DNA of 64,000 nt from Streptomyces sp. Go-475 (GTDB lineage: Bacteria > Actinomycetota > Actinomycetes > Streptomycetales > Streptomycetaceae): positions 682,001 through 746,000 of the forward strand of contig NZ_CP026121.1 of assembly GCF_003330845.1 (NCBI RefSeq). Reading direction: 5' to 3'. Positions 19,121 to 26,294 of the stretch are shown here, in pieces. Each line of letters begins with the position of its first letter. Position 1 is the stretch's first letter. Under the pieces are notes generated by a model. It saw only the letters and a program-made list of their open reading frames with translations. It was not told where the DNA came from and did not search any database. Made by a program: the position numbers and the translations under genes.

Positions 19121-20345
19121 CGACCAGGGCGATGTCGTCGGGCGCTCCGCTCGTGACGCCGAGCCGGTCCAGCACGGCGTCCGCCAAGGGGTCCGGGGCG
19201 AGGCCGCTGTGCCGCGAGAGGACCGAGGTGAGGCGCCCCAGGCCGGCGTCGATGTCCTCGTCGCGGCGCTCGACGAGCCCGTCGGTGTAGAGCACGAGGG
19301 TGTCGCCCGGCGTGTAGGACACCCCGGCCTGGGGCCGGGGGACGTGGTAGGGCCGGGCGCCGAGCGGCGGGTCGGTGGCCTGGTCCAGCAGCTCGCAGGT
19401 TCCGTCGGCATGGACCAGGACCGGGGGCAGGTGCCCGGCGTTGCTGTAGATGATCAGTCGGCTGCGGGTGTCGATGAGTACCTTGACCGCGGTCGCCGCC
19501 ATCGCGCCGTCGACGGAGCGGGCGTACAGGCCGAGGACCTCCAGGGCCTGGGCGGGGCTGGGGATGGCCCGGATGGCCGCGCTCAGGGCACTGCGGAGCA
19601 TGCCCATCACGGCTGCGGCCTGCAGGCCGTGGCCGACGACGTCCCCGACCGCCGCGGCGTAGCGGTCGGGTGGCAGGTCGACGACGTCGTACCAGTCGCC
19701 GCACACGTTGAGCGATCGCGTCGCGGGCAGGTAGCGCACGGCGATGTTGTCGTCGTGCCGGGTCAGGTCGCGGTCCTGGAGCATGGCTTCCTGCAGGGCG
19801 ACGGCGACCTGGCGTGCGCGGCTGTGGGCCTCGCGCAGTTCCTGGTTCAGCCGGTGCAGCTCGCGGGCGCGCACGTAGAGCTCGGCCGCCATGCCCTTCT
19901 CCCGTTCGGTGAACTCCTCGGTGAGGCGGCGGGCCCGGCCGGACCGGATGAAGGCGGTGACGTCCTCGGAGCGCTGGACGATCCAGGCGACCGTGCCGTC
20001 CGGGGCCGGGATCGGGGTGTGGATGGTGGACCACCACCGCTCCTCGTACCCGCTCGGCCGGCCGGGGGCGCGAATGTCGTACCGCTGCAGGACCAGGGTG
20101 TCCGGGGATCCCGTGTCCAGCACCCGGCGCAGGGACGCCTTGAGGTTGCGTTCCGCGTCGGCTGCAGTGCCGGGGTTCGCGGGGAGGGCGGTGAAGAAGT
20201 ACTTCCCGATCAACTCCGGACCGGTCCGTTTCGTGGCCTCCAGGTAGGCCCGGTTCGCGTAGCGGATCACCAGGTCCGTGTCCAGCACCAGGTACGGGCT
20301 CGGGGTGGCGTCGAAGAAGGCCGTGAAGTCGATGTCCGCTGCCAT
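19107..20345 (-). CDS. PAS domain PP2C (SpoIIE-type) serine phosphatase
   Basis: The protein has 412 residues. An N-terminal PAS sensor domain spans about residues 5-125 (FFDATPSPYLVLDTDLVIRYANRAYLEATKRT in part), a coiled-coil linker spans about 130-170, and a SpoIIE/RsbU-type PP2C domain follows. The phosphatase metal-binding motifs are VCGDWYDVVDL and AVGDVVGHGLQAA, and the last motif is LVLYTDGLVERRDED. Such proteins usually dephosphorylate anti-anti-sigma factors. No sigma factor or anti-sigma gene lies beside it, so its partner is unknown. The ATG at 20345 starts directly before the PAS domain; an upstream extension is low-complexity and rejected. Confidence 0.9.
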   Translation of the reverse strand: MAADIDFTAFFDATPSPYLVLDTDLVIRYANRAYLEATKRTGPELIGKYFFTALPANPGTAADAERNLKASLRRVLDTGSPDTLVLQRYDIRAPGRPSGYEERWWSTIHTPIPAPDGTVAWIVQRSEDVTAFIRSGRARRLTEEFTEREKGMAAELYVRARELHRLNQELREAHSRARQVAVALQEAMLQDRDLTRHDDNIAVRYLPATRSLNVCGDWYDVVDLPPDRYAAAVGDVVGHGLQAAAVMGMLRSALSAAIRAIPSPAQALEVLGLYARSVDGAMAATAVKVLIDTRSRLIIYSNAGHLPPVLVHADGTCELLDQATDPPLGARPYHVPRPQAGVSYTPGDTLVLYTDGLVERRDEDIDAGLGRLTSVLSRHSGLAPDPLADAVLDRLGVTSGAPDDIALVVIRL

Positions 20346-20699
20346 GGCGCGCTCTCTTCGGTCCGCGAGCCCGGCTGCCCGCCCTACCAATCTACGAGCG
20401 ATCCAGGGTCCGGGCCCAACGGTCGACCGCCGCGGCCCGGGCGCCGGGGCCGGCTCACCGCGCCGCACGCGGTCACCGCGGGCCGGCGGTCCTTCCTCAC
20501 GTCTGCCTTTCCTTCACGAAGTGGGCGACGGACTACTCGCTGTAGCCGTAGAGCCCGCCGCGCACCACGCCGTCGACCGTGTCTTTCGAGGGCTCCCCTC
20601 GAAGAGCCACACGCCGGAGGCGATTCGCCGCCATCCGGGGGCCGGGGGCACCTCGTCTGCCGTGGCCAGACGGGCAGATGCCAGCCCGGCCCGGTCGGC
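20346..20699. other. Gap with no supported gene
   Basis: This stretch lies between the phosphatase start and a degenerate SLOG-type gene. On the minus strand a short C-terminus-like end (GVVRGGLYGYSE, stop at 20533) and a nearby segment in another frame (WRRIASGVWLFEG) look like a decayed coding region, but I cannot recognise a family. No RNA gene or clear promoter was seen. Confidence 0.4.
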
Positions 20700-21015
20700 T
20701 CCCCGACCCGCGGCGGGCGGCTTGAAGTGGCCGTTCCCGCCTCCAAGTACCGCGAGAGCCCCCGGAGTGACACCACCCCGTCCACGACGGGCTGTACAGC
20801 AGCGCCGCCGATGTCCGCGAAACCGGCATGCCCGAGTCCACCTCCGAGGCACACCAGGCCGCCAGTGAGATCCTCGTGGGCCGCGTCGACGACCTGATCG
20901 CGGTGTGGGACGGGAAACCGGCCCGGGGGTACGGCGGGACAGCGGACGTGGTCGCATACGCAGAGCGGAAGGGTGTACCAGTACGCGTCCTGTGGGCCGG
21001 AGGGCGCCGCCCGTC
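20700..21015 (+). pseudogene. Frameshifted remnant of a SLOG-type nucleotide-binding protein
   Basis: Pieces of one protein family lie in three frames. GGRLEVAVPASKYRES (20712-20759) is in frame 3. HHPVHDGLYSSAADVRETG, then VGRVDDLIAVWDGKPARG and GGTADVVAYAERKGVPVRVLW (20771-20995), are in frame 2. PEGAARR (from 20997) is back in frame 3. Streptomyces proteins with the order EVVIPA-EWHHP-DVHRTG-LVAVWDGKPARGYGGTADVVAYA-VLWPEGA are intact homologues known to me. Here one base is missing near 20760, a TGA (20768-20770) replaces the expected TGG, and one base is inserted near 20996. The N-terminal third is unrecognisable. Confidence 0.7.
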
Positions 21016-21053
21016 GACCGGCAGTCGGGTTGCTCGCCCGGCACGAGACGGTC

Positions 21054-21251
21054 TCAGGCGTTGCAGCCCTTCTGCCGCACGCCCGGCCCCCGCTCTGCGG
21101 CGACCGCAGCGAAGCAGTTCCGGCACAGCGGGTTGGCCTTGAAGCCGTACTTCTCGCACGGCTCCGAGCAGCGAGCGCACTTGCCCCCCTCGACGCTCGA
21201 CCAGTTCGAGGCCGGATACTCCTTGCCTGCTTCATGGTGCCGGTACCGCAC
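21054..21251 (-). CDS. Possible small CxxC zinc-ribbon protein
   Basis: This candidate 65-residue protein starts at a GTG inside the 3' end of the ester cyclase gene (20-bp overlap). It contains GGKCARCSEPCEKYGFKANP followed by LCRNC, with Cys-x2-Cys-x3-Cys and Cys-x2-Cys spacing that could bind zinc. Codon use in the Cys-rich half is reasonable for this genome (KYGFKANPLCRNCF with C or G at third positions). No family is assigned, and no clear ribosome binding site is seen, so it would depend on coupling. It could be a fragment of a longer lost gene. Confidence 0.4.
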   Translation of the reverse strand: MRYRHHEAGKEYPASNWSSVEGGKCARCSEPCEKYGFKANPLCRNCFAAVAAERGPGVRQKGCNA

Positions 21252-21651
21252 CGATCTGTTGCATGACTCCAAGGAGGTCGGGTTGACCTCGTTCGCCGAC
21301 AATCCGGCCGTCGGCCAGGTAGTAGAAATTCATGGCCTGCACCGAGACCTTGTTGCCGCTTGCGGGGATGCCGAAGAACTCACCGTCGTGCGTGCCGCGC
21401 ATGGTGAACCGTGCAGCCACCGTGTCGTCTTCCCCGATCATCTCCTCCAGGCTCCACTGCACGTCCGGGAATCCACTGCGCATCATGCCGATGACCTCCA
21501 TGTAGCCCTCGGGACCTCGAAGCGGCTCCGGATGACTCGGTGCGTGGAACACCGCGTCGGGAGAGATGACCTCGCGGCCAAGATCCTCATCGGCTGTGTT
21601 GATGAACTCGACGAAGCGGTTCATCAGCGACTTCACGGCTTCGGGCGGCAT
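21232..21651 (-). CDS. Ester cyclase / SnoaL-like protein
   Basis: This 139-residue cytoplasmic protein belongs to the SnoaL/NTF2-like superfamily. The signature runs FVEFINTADEDLGREVISPD (about residues 13-32), then HAPSHPEPLRGPEGYMEVIG, FPDVQWSLEEMIGEDDTVAARF and MRGTHDGEFFGIPASG. Members include polyketide cyclases and many uncharacterised ester cyclases, so the substrate is unknown. It is divergent from a PadR gene, with a double palindrome between the two starts, which suggests that PadR controls it. Confidence 0.85.
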   Translation of the reverse strand: MPPEAVKSLMNRFVEFINTADEDLGREVISPDAVFHAPSHPEPLRGPEGYMEVIGMMRSGFPDVQWSLEEMIGEDDTVAARFTMRGTHDGEFFGIPASGNKVSVQAMNFYYLADGRIVGERGQPDLLGVMQQIGAVPAP

Positions 21652-21689
21652 GTTCCTCTCCTCCTGGCGGTGGTGTTCCGCTCAAGGTA

Positions 21690-21719
21690 GCATCGATTCG
21701 ATGTGTACATCGTTTCGAT
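21690..21719. promoter_or_regulatory. Tandem palindromic operator between ester cyclase and padR genes
   Basis: Two 13-bp palindromes, CATCGATTCGATG (21690-21702) and CATCGTTTCGATG (21707-21719), are separated by TGTA. Their junction forms ATGTGTACAT, which resembles the ATGT...ACAT half-sites of PadR operators. The site lies between two divergent starts (21651 and 21742), so it can control both. The binding protein is inferred to be the adjacent PadR. Confidence 0.7.
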
Positions 21720-21741
21720 GTGATTGTGGGATACTGAAGGC

Positions 21742-22302
21742 ATGCTGGAACTAGCGATACTGGGCTTCCTGGCCGGGGGTGCTCTTCCCGGGCACGAGCT
21801 GCGCCGGCGGGTTTCGCAGCTGACCGGGTACACGCGGCCGGTCAGCGACGGCAGTCTGTATCCGGCGATCAACCGTCTCACCAAGGCGGGCCTGCTGGAG
21901 CGGCGCGCCGACCCGGCTGCGGGCCCAGCGCGCTACGTAGTGAGCCTGACCGGCGCAGGGCGCACCGAACTGTTGAAGAGGCTGCGCAAGCCGGCCGACC
22001 ACGAGATCACCGACTTCACCCGCTTCTTCACTATCCTGGCGTTCCTCTCGCACCTGCCCGAGGTGTCCGAACAGCACGCGGTGCTGCGCAGACGGCTTGA
22101 GTTCCTGGAGGAGCCGGCGAGCTTCTTCTACGACGGTGACAGGCCGCTGCGGGCCGAGGAGGTGGCCGACCCCTACCGGCGCGGCATGCTGCTCACCGCC
22201 CGTGCCATCAGCAGCGCCGAACGCGCCTGGCTGCACGCCGTTCTGGACGGTGACGAGCCCACCGAGAGCATTCCCTTCCCGCTCGACGAACCCGCGAGCT
22301 GA
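21742..22302 (+). CDS. PadR family transcriptional regulator
   Basis: This 186-residue regulator begins with MLELAILGFLAGGALPGHEL, the canonical start of the PadR winged-helix domain, and continues with DGSLYPAINRLTKAGLLERR, the recognition helix and wing (about residues 40-59). A C-terminal dimerisation domain of the Vir type follows (about 95-180). The ATG at 21742 has GAAGG immediately upstream. It is divergent from the ester cyclase gene and 20 bp before a quinone reductase gene, so it likely represses all three in response to a small hydrophobic molecule. Confidence 0.9.
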   Translation: MLELAILGFLAGGALPGHELRRRVSQLTGYTRPVSDGSLYPAINRLTKAGLLERRADPAAGPARYVVSLTGAGRTELLKRLRKPADHEITDFTRFFTILAFLSHLPEVSEQHAVLRRRLEFLEEPASFFYDGDRPLRAEEVADPYRRGMLLTARAISSAERAWLHAVLDGDEPTESIPFPLDEPAS

Positions 22303-22322
22303 CCGGCCCTGGAGGTACGTCC

Positions 22323-23303
22323 ATGCTTGCGTCCTGGTACGACGAACAGGGCCCTGCCGCCGATGTCCTGCACGTCGGCGAACTACCCGACCCCACCGCC
22401 GGCCCCGGCGAGGTCCGCGTCCGCGTCACCGTGTCGGGCGTCAACCCCGGCGACACCAAGAAGCGGCGCGGCTGGCTCGGCTCCTCGATGCCCTACCCGC
22501 GGGTGATCCCGCACAGTGATGCCGCCGGAGTCATCGACGCGGTGGGCGACGGAGTCGACGCCCACCGCGTGGGACAACGGGTATGGGTGTACGGCGCCCA
22601 GTCCTACCGCCCCTTCGGCACCGCAGCCCAGTACAGCGTCGTGCCTGCGGATCTGGCCGTCCCGCTACCCGACCACCTCAGCGACGAACTCGGTGCAGGC
22701 CTGGGCATCCCTGGGGTCACCGCCCACCGCACCGTGTTCAGCGACGGGCCTGTCGACGGACAGCTCGTGCTCGTGCATGGGGTGCTCGGCGGCGTCGGCT
22801 CCCTGGCCGCGCAGCTCGCCCGGTGGGGCGGCGCGACCGTGATCGGGACCGTGCGCCATGGCAGCGACCTGAACCGCCTCGACCCCGCCGTGGTCTCCCA
22901 CGCCGTGGCGCTCGACGGGGACGACCCCGCCGCCGCGATCCGCGCGCACGCTCCCGACGGCGTGCACCGAATCATCGAGGTGGCCCTGTCGGACAATGCG
23001 GACCTGGACAACGCCGTCGCCGCGAACGGCGCGGTGATCGCCGCCTACGCCACCCGGGACGACCGGCCCCTACTCCCCTTTTGGCCCATGCTGTTCAACG
23101 ACGTCACGCTGCGCATGCTCGGCAGCGACGACTTCGCCGAAACGGCGAAACGGCAGGCGGCCCGCGACCTCACCGCCGCAGCCGCGGTCGGCATGCTGAC
23201 CGTCGCCATCGGCGACGTGTATCCGCTGGAGAAGATCGCCCAAGCGCAAGACCGTGTCGATACCGGCGGCCGAGGTCGCGTCCTGGTGACCATTCCCAAC
23301 TGA
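22323..23303 (+). CDS. NADPH:quinone reductase / zeta-crystallin-like MDR oxidoreductase
   Basis: This 326-residue enzyme belongs to the medium-chain dehydrogenase superfamily, quinone reductase branch. It has the GroES-like domain with SGVNPGDTKKRRGW (about residues 37-51) and the nucleotide-binding motif LVHGVLGGVGSLAAQLA (about 147-163), the AxxGxxG-like Rossmann loop. It lacks the cysteine cluster of zinc alcohol dehydrogenases, so it should reduce quinones or enones with NADPH. It follows padR by 20 bp with GGAGG before the ATG, giving a regulator-enzyme pair. Confidence 0.9.
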   Translation: MLASWYDEQGPAADVLHVGELPDPTAGPGEVRVRVTVSGVNPGDTKKRRGWLGSSMPYPRVIPHSDAAGVIDAVGDGVDAHRVGQRVWVYGAQSYRPFGTAAQYSVVPADLAVPLPDHLSDELGAGLGIPGVTAHRTVFSDGPVDGQLVLVHGVLGGVGSLAAQLARWGGATVIGTVRHGSDLNRLDPAVVSHAVALDGDDPAAAIRAHAPDGVHRIIEVALSDNADLDNAVAANGAVIAAYATRDDRPLLPFWPMLFNDVTLRMLGSDDFAETAKRQAARDLTAAAAVGMLTVAIGDVYPLEKIAQAQDRVDTGGRGRVLVTIPN

Positions 23304-23325
23304 ACTGTGCCGGCACGAGGGCTGA

Positions 23326-23834
23326 TCACTCGGGCCGTGGGGTGGGGTGCCGTAGTCCTTCCAACTCGCCCAGCCGGCCCTCGCATTCGTCAGCGGACGC
23401 GGGCGTGTTCGTGAATGCACGAGGTACCGAACGCGCGAGCGCAGATGCCGATGGAGAGCTTGCGGCGCTCGAAGTGGCTGAGGAAGGCATCCCATTCCTC
23501 TGCGGTGGGGGTGCGGTGTTCCTCGCTGGGCCGCAGGGAGCGGCGGCGGGCGATGAACGCGCGGTGGGCTGCGATGGCTTCGACCGGGTAGCTCGCGTTG
23601 TAGCCCATGGTGGTGTCGATGTCGGCGTGTCCGGCGATGACCTGGGCGATGTGGGGTGGGCAGGCCGCTGCGGTCGTAGTGGAACAGCAGCGGCACCGGC
23701 GGGTTCCACACGTGCTCCTTGTAGTCGTAAGCGACGACGAAGGGGACGGCTCCGATACGCGGATCGTGGATGCGGGTGATGATGGCGCTCAGGACGTCGG
23801 CGGGTTCCGGACTGACCAGCAGGACACGTTCCAC
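23326..23834 (-). pseudogene. Decayed tyrosine recombinase (integrase) C-terminal region
   Basis: Three frames hold consecutive pieces of a Streptomyces phage- or plasmid-type integrase. ERVLLVSPEPADVLSAIITR and VVAYDYKEHVWNPPVPLLF (about 23665-23830) lie in one frame. IAQVIAGHADIDTTMGYNAS, then PSEEHRTPTAEEWDAFLSHFE and FGTSCIHEHA (about 23390-23650), lie in a second; the piece GH...DTTMGY contains the conserved second-histidine region and the catalytic-tyrosine neighbourhood. ECEGRLGELEGL (about 23345-23385) lies in a third. Between LLF and the GH motif the HxxR segment is missing, so there is an internal deletion as well as frameshifts. It cannot be functional. Confidence 0.75.
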
Positions 23835-23903
23835 CTCGTCGTAGCGCCGGGAGACCGCGTCATACCCGCGCCGGACCAGGTCCTTGGGATCGGTGGTGCC
23901 CAC
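23835..23903 (-). pseudogene. N-terminal fragment of a class I methyltransferase
   Basis: VGTTDPKDLVRRGYDAVSRRYDE reads in the same frame as, and runs directly into, the integrase relic (split here: VGTTDPKDLVRRGYD then AVSRRYDE). The motif DPK.LVRRGYDALS.RY is the usual N-terminus of a family of SAM-dependent methyltransferases. Only about 23 codons remain, so a deletion has joined the two genes. The rest of the gap to 24056 shows no gene. Confidence 0.5.
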
Positions 23904-24056
23904 GCGCGGGAGGCCGGCCAAGGCCCCGAGCGCCGGCGAACGAATTTCCGGCACGCCCGCCGGTCGAGCCGACCGCGCGACCGGAGACCGGAGGACCGGG
24001 AGCCGTGACCGAAGGCCGGACAACCCAAGGCCGGAGAACCGGTCGAGCCACCCGGC

Positions 24057-26189
24057 CTACACCCCCGGCGTGAGCCGGACGAGCAGCACTCCGGGTGTGT
24101 CCGGCACGTTCACCGTCAGGGCGTCGCCCTCCCAGACGGCCTGGCCGGCCCGCGCCGCACGGGGATGCAGGACGTCCGCGCGGACGGCGCCGCCCGCGAG
24201 GTGCCGGACCGGCAGGCGCCGTCCGGACGGCCCGCCGCGCCGCCACACCGACAGGTACGTCACCGCCTCGCCGGGGACGCGCAGGCCGAGGGCCAGCCAC
24301 TCGTCCGTCCAGCCGGGCAGGCCGAGCGGCCAGAACGGCAGGGCCCGGGCGAGGTCCCCGCGGATCGACTTGTAGACCTCCACGGCGTCCCGGACGAGGG
24401 CCAGTTGGCGGTCCGCCATGCGGTCGAGGTGGCCGGAGAGGTGGATGCGGCCGAGCAGTGCCCCGCCGAGGGTCCACGAGATCAGGTCGTCGTCGAACCC
24501 GGGCTGCGGGTAGGCCCAGACGGCGCCCTGTTCGGGCGGGACCGCGGTCGGCGCGGCGGCGGCGATGGGCGGGTAGCGCAGCGGGTCCTGCTGGTCGCTG
24601 GTGGACTGGAGCTGGGCGACGGCGAGGGTGGCGCCGTCCATGCGCATGCCGCCCGAGGCGCAGTTCTCGACGACCAGCCCCGGGTGGCGGTCCAGGACGC
24701 CGGACAGCCAGTCGAGGTAGGCGTGGGCGTGGCCGAGCAGCCCCGCTCCCGGTGCGAGGTCGCCGGGTGCCTGCGTGCCCGGGTCGACGACGATGTTGTA
24801 GTCCAGCTTGAGGTAGCCCACCCCCCAGTCGCCGACGATCCGGTCGACCGTCTTGTCGAGGTGGGCGCGGGCGGCCGGGTGCCGCAGGTCGAGCTGGTGG
24901 CGGCCCTGCTCGGTGAGGCGCACGCCGTCGCGCTGGAAGAACGCCTCGTCGGGCAGCTGGGCCGCGACGGGGCTGCGCACCCCGACGACCTCGGGCTCCA
25001 GCCACAGCCCGGGCACCATCCCGCGCTCCCGGATCCGGTCCAGGACCGCCTGGATGCCGCCGTCGGGGAAGCGGCGCGGCGAGGGCTGCCAGGCGCCGAC
25101 GCTGTCCCACCAGCCCCGGGTGTCGTCGTCGTACCAGCCGGAGTCGATGCAGAAGTACTCGGCTCCGGCGTCGGCGGCGGCGTCGATCAGCGGCAGCAGC
25201 TTGGCCGTGGTCGGGTCGCCCATCAGGGTGTTCATGTAGTCGTTGAAGACGACGGGCAGGGCGGTGTGGTCCGGGTGGGGGCGGCGGATCGCCCGGCGGT
25301 AGGAGGTCAGGGCGCCCAGCGCGGCGTCGAGGTCCGGGCCGAGGGCCAGGGCGCCGGGCACGGTGGTGAACTCCTCGCCCGGGGCGAGCCGGACCCGCCA
25401 CTGGTGTTCCGCGTCCGTCGGCCCGTTCAGCGCCAGGTAGCTGCCGTGGGCGCGTTCGCCGAGGTCCCAGCGCCAGCCGGCCGGGGACTCCACCTGCCAG
25501 ACCCAGGCCCGGCCGCCGTACCGCTCGGTCAGGGCGCCCATGGCCAGATGGCCGTCGGTGGGCCAGCTGCCGCGCCCGGTGAGGAGGAGGGCGGCCCGGC
25601 TGTCGTGCTCGTGGACGTCGGTGTTGATGTCGGCGACGGAGGCGCGCAGCGGCTCGGTGTACCAACGGCACTCGGCGAGCCAGTCGTTGCGGGCCCGGTG
25701 GACGTCGAGGGCGTCCGGGGCGGGCAGGCCGCCGAGCAGGAGGCTGCTGACGGACTGGACGACGAAGGGCTCGCGGCCGTCGTTGCGGAGCCGGACGCGG
25801 GAACGGAGGACGGGCAGTCCGGCCGGTGACGTGAGGTCGGCGAAGGCCGTCAACCCGGTGCTGGGGTCGTGGAGTTCGACGGTCAGCCACTCCCAGCCGT
25901 CCCGGCTGCCCGTGCGGTGGGTCCGGTAGGCGAGCCGCGACCCGAAGGCCGTGCCGGTGAAGCGGGGGCCGGACCAGCCGCTGCCGTGGCCGAGGGCGGT
26001 GAGTTCCACGAGCGGGAGGGCGGCGGCCGGGTCGGCGGGCCGCTCGTCGCCGGGGCGGGCGAGCCGGACCAGCCGGAGGGTCCCGTCGGCGGCCACCGCG
26101 AACCGGGCGCCGAGCGCCTCGTGCCCCCAAGTGAACTCGTCCTGCCGCTGGTTGGAGGCTGTGCGCGCCGCATCCGCCGTGCCGGTCAA
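24057..26189 (-). CDS. GH36 alpha-galactosidase
   Basis: This 710-residue enzyme should release terminal alpha-galactose from galactosides. It follows the GH36 plan: an N-terminal beta-supersandwich (about residues 20-295), a catalytic barrel (about 310-630) and a C-terminal beta domain. Signatures are YFCIDSGWYDD (345-355), GLWLEPEVV (394-402), the nucleophile motif YLKLDYN with Asp463, ENCASGG (508-514) and STSDQQD (529-535), which carries the expected acid/base aspartate. There is no signal peptide, so it acts on imported sugar in the cytoplasm. It is divergent from the LacI regulator and ABC importer at 26295-30465. Confidence 0.92.
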   Translation of the reverse strand: MTGTADAARTASNQRQDEFTWGHEALGARFAVAADGTLRLVRLARPGDERPADPAAALPLVELTALGHGSGWSGPRFTGTAFGSRLAYRTHRTGSRDGWEWLTVELHDPSTGLTAFADLTSPAGLPVLRSRVRLRNDGREPFVVQSVSSLLLGGLPAPDALDVHRARNDWLAECRWYTEPLRASVADINTDVHEHDSRAALLLTGRGSWPTDGHLAMGALTERYGGRAWVWQVESPAGWRWDLGERAHGSYLALNGPTDAEHQWRVRLAPGEEFTTVPGALALGPDLDAALGALTSYRRAIRRPHPDHTALPVVFNDYMNTLMGDPTTAKLLPLIDAAADAGAEYFCIDSGWYDDDTRGWWDSVGAWQPSPRRFPDGGIQAVLDRIRERGMVPGLWLEPEVVGVRSPVAAQLPDEAFFQRDGVRLTEQGRHQLDLRHPAARAHLDKTVDRIVGDWGVGYLKLDYNIVVDPGTQAPGDLAPGAGLLGHAHAYLDWLSGVLDRHPGLVVENCASGGMRMDGATLAVAQLQSTSDQQDPLRYPPIAAAAPTAVPPEQGAVWAYPQPGFDDDLISWTLGGALLGRIHLSGHLDRMADRQLALVRDAVEVYKSIRGDLARALPFWPLGLPGWTDEWLALGLRVPGEAVTYLSVWRRGGPSGRRLPVRHLAGGAVRADVLHPRAARAGQAVWEGDALTVNVPDTPGVLLVRLTPGV

Positions 26190-26259
26190 GGTGCTCCCCC
26201 TCCTGGCCCCGCCCCGTTGCCGGGGGCGGCGGTCCGCGTGAATCCCTCGTTACGGTCTC

Positions 26260-26288
26260 TTGACGACCCATGTGTGACCGGTCACAAT
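26260..26288 (+). promoter_or_regulatory. Promoter for a leaderless lacI-type mRNA
   Basis: TTGACG (26260-26265) and a weak CACAAT (26283-26288) are spaced by 17 bp. Transcription would start about seven bases later, at or next to the A of the ATG at 26295. No ribosome binding site precedes that ATG, which agrees with a leaderless transcript. The minus 10 element lies partly inside the first operator. Confidence 0.5.
26273..26286. promoter_or_regulatory. LacI-type operator 1, perfect 14-bp palindrome
   Basis: TGTGACCGGTCACA lies over the proposed minus 10 region of the lacI-type gene and about 85 bp before the divergent alpha-galactosidase start. An identical copy lies 27 bp downstream. The central CCGG and the site between divergent genes fit a LacI-family operator. 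Confidence 0.85.
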
Positions 26289-26294
26289 CCTCGC

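Noticed and set aside
16363..19290. A 975-codon open frame on the plus strand across the mannanase and acyltransferase genes
   Set aside because: It is out of frame with two clear genes and passes through the 9-bp repeat as Asp-Pro-Arg repeats. There is no family similarity or start signal.
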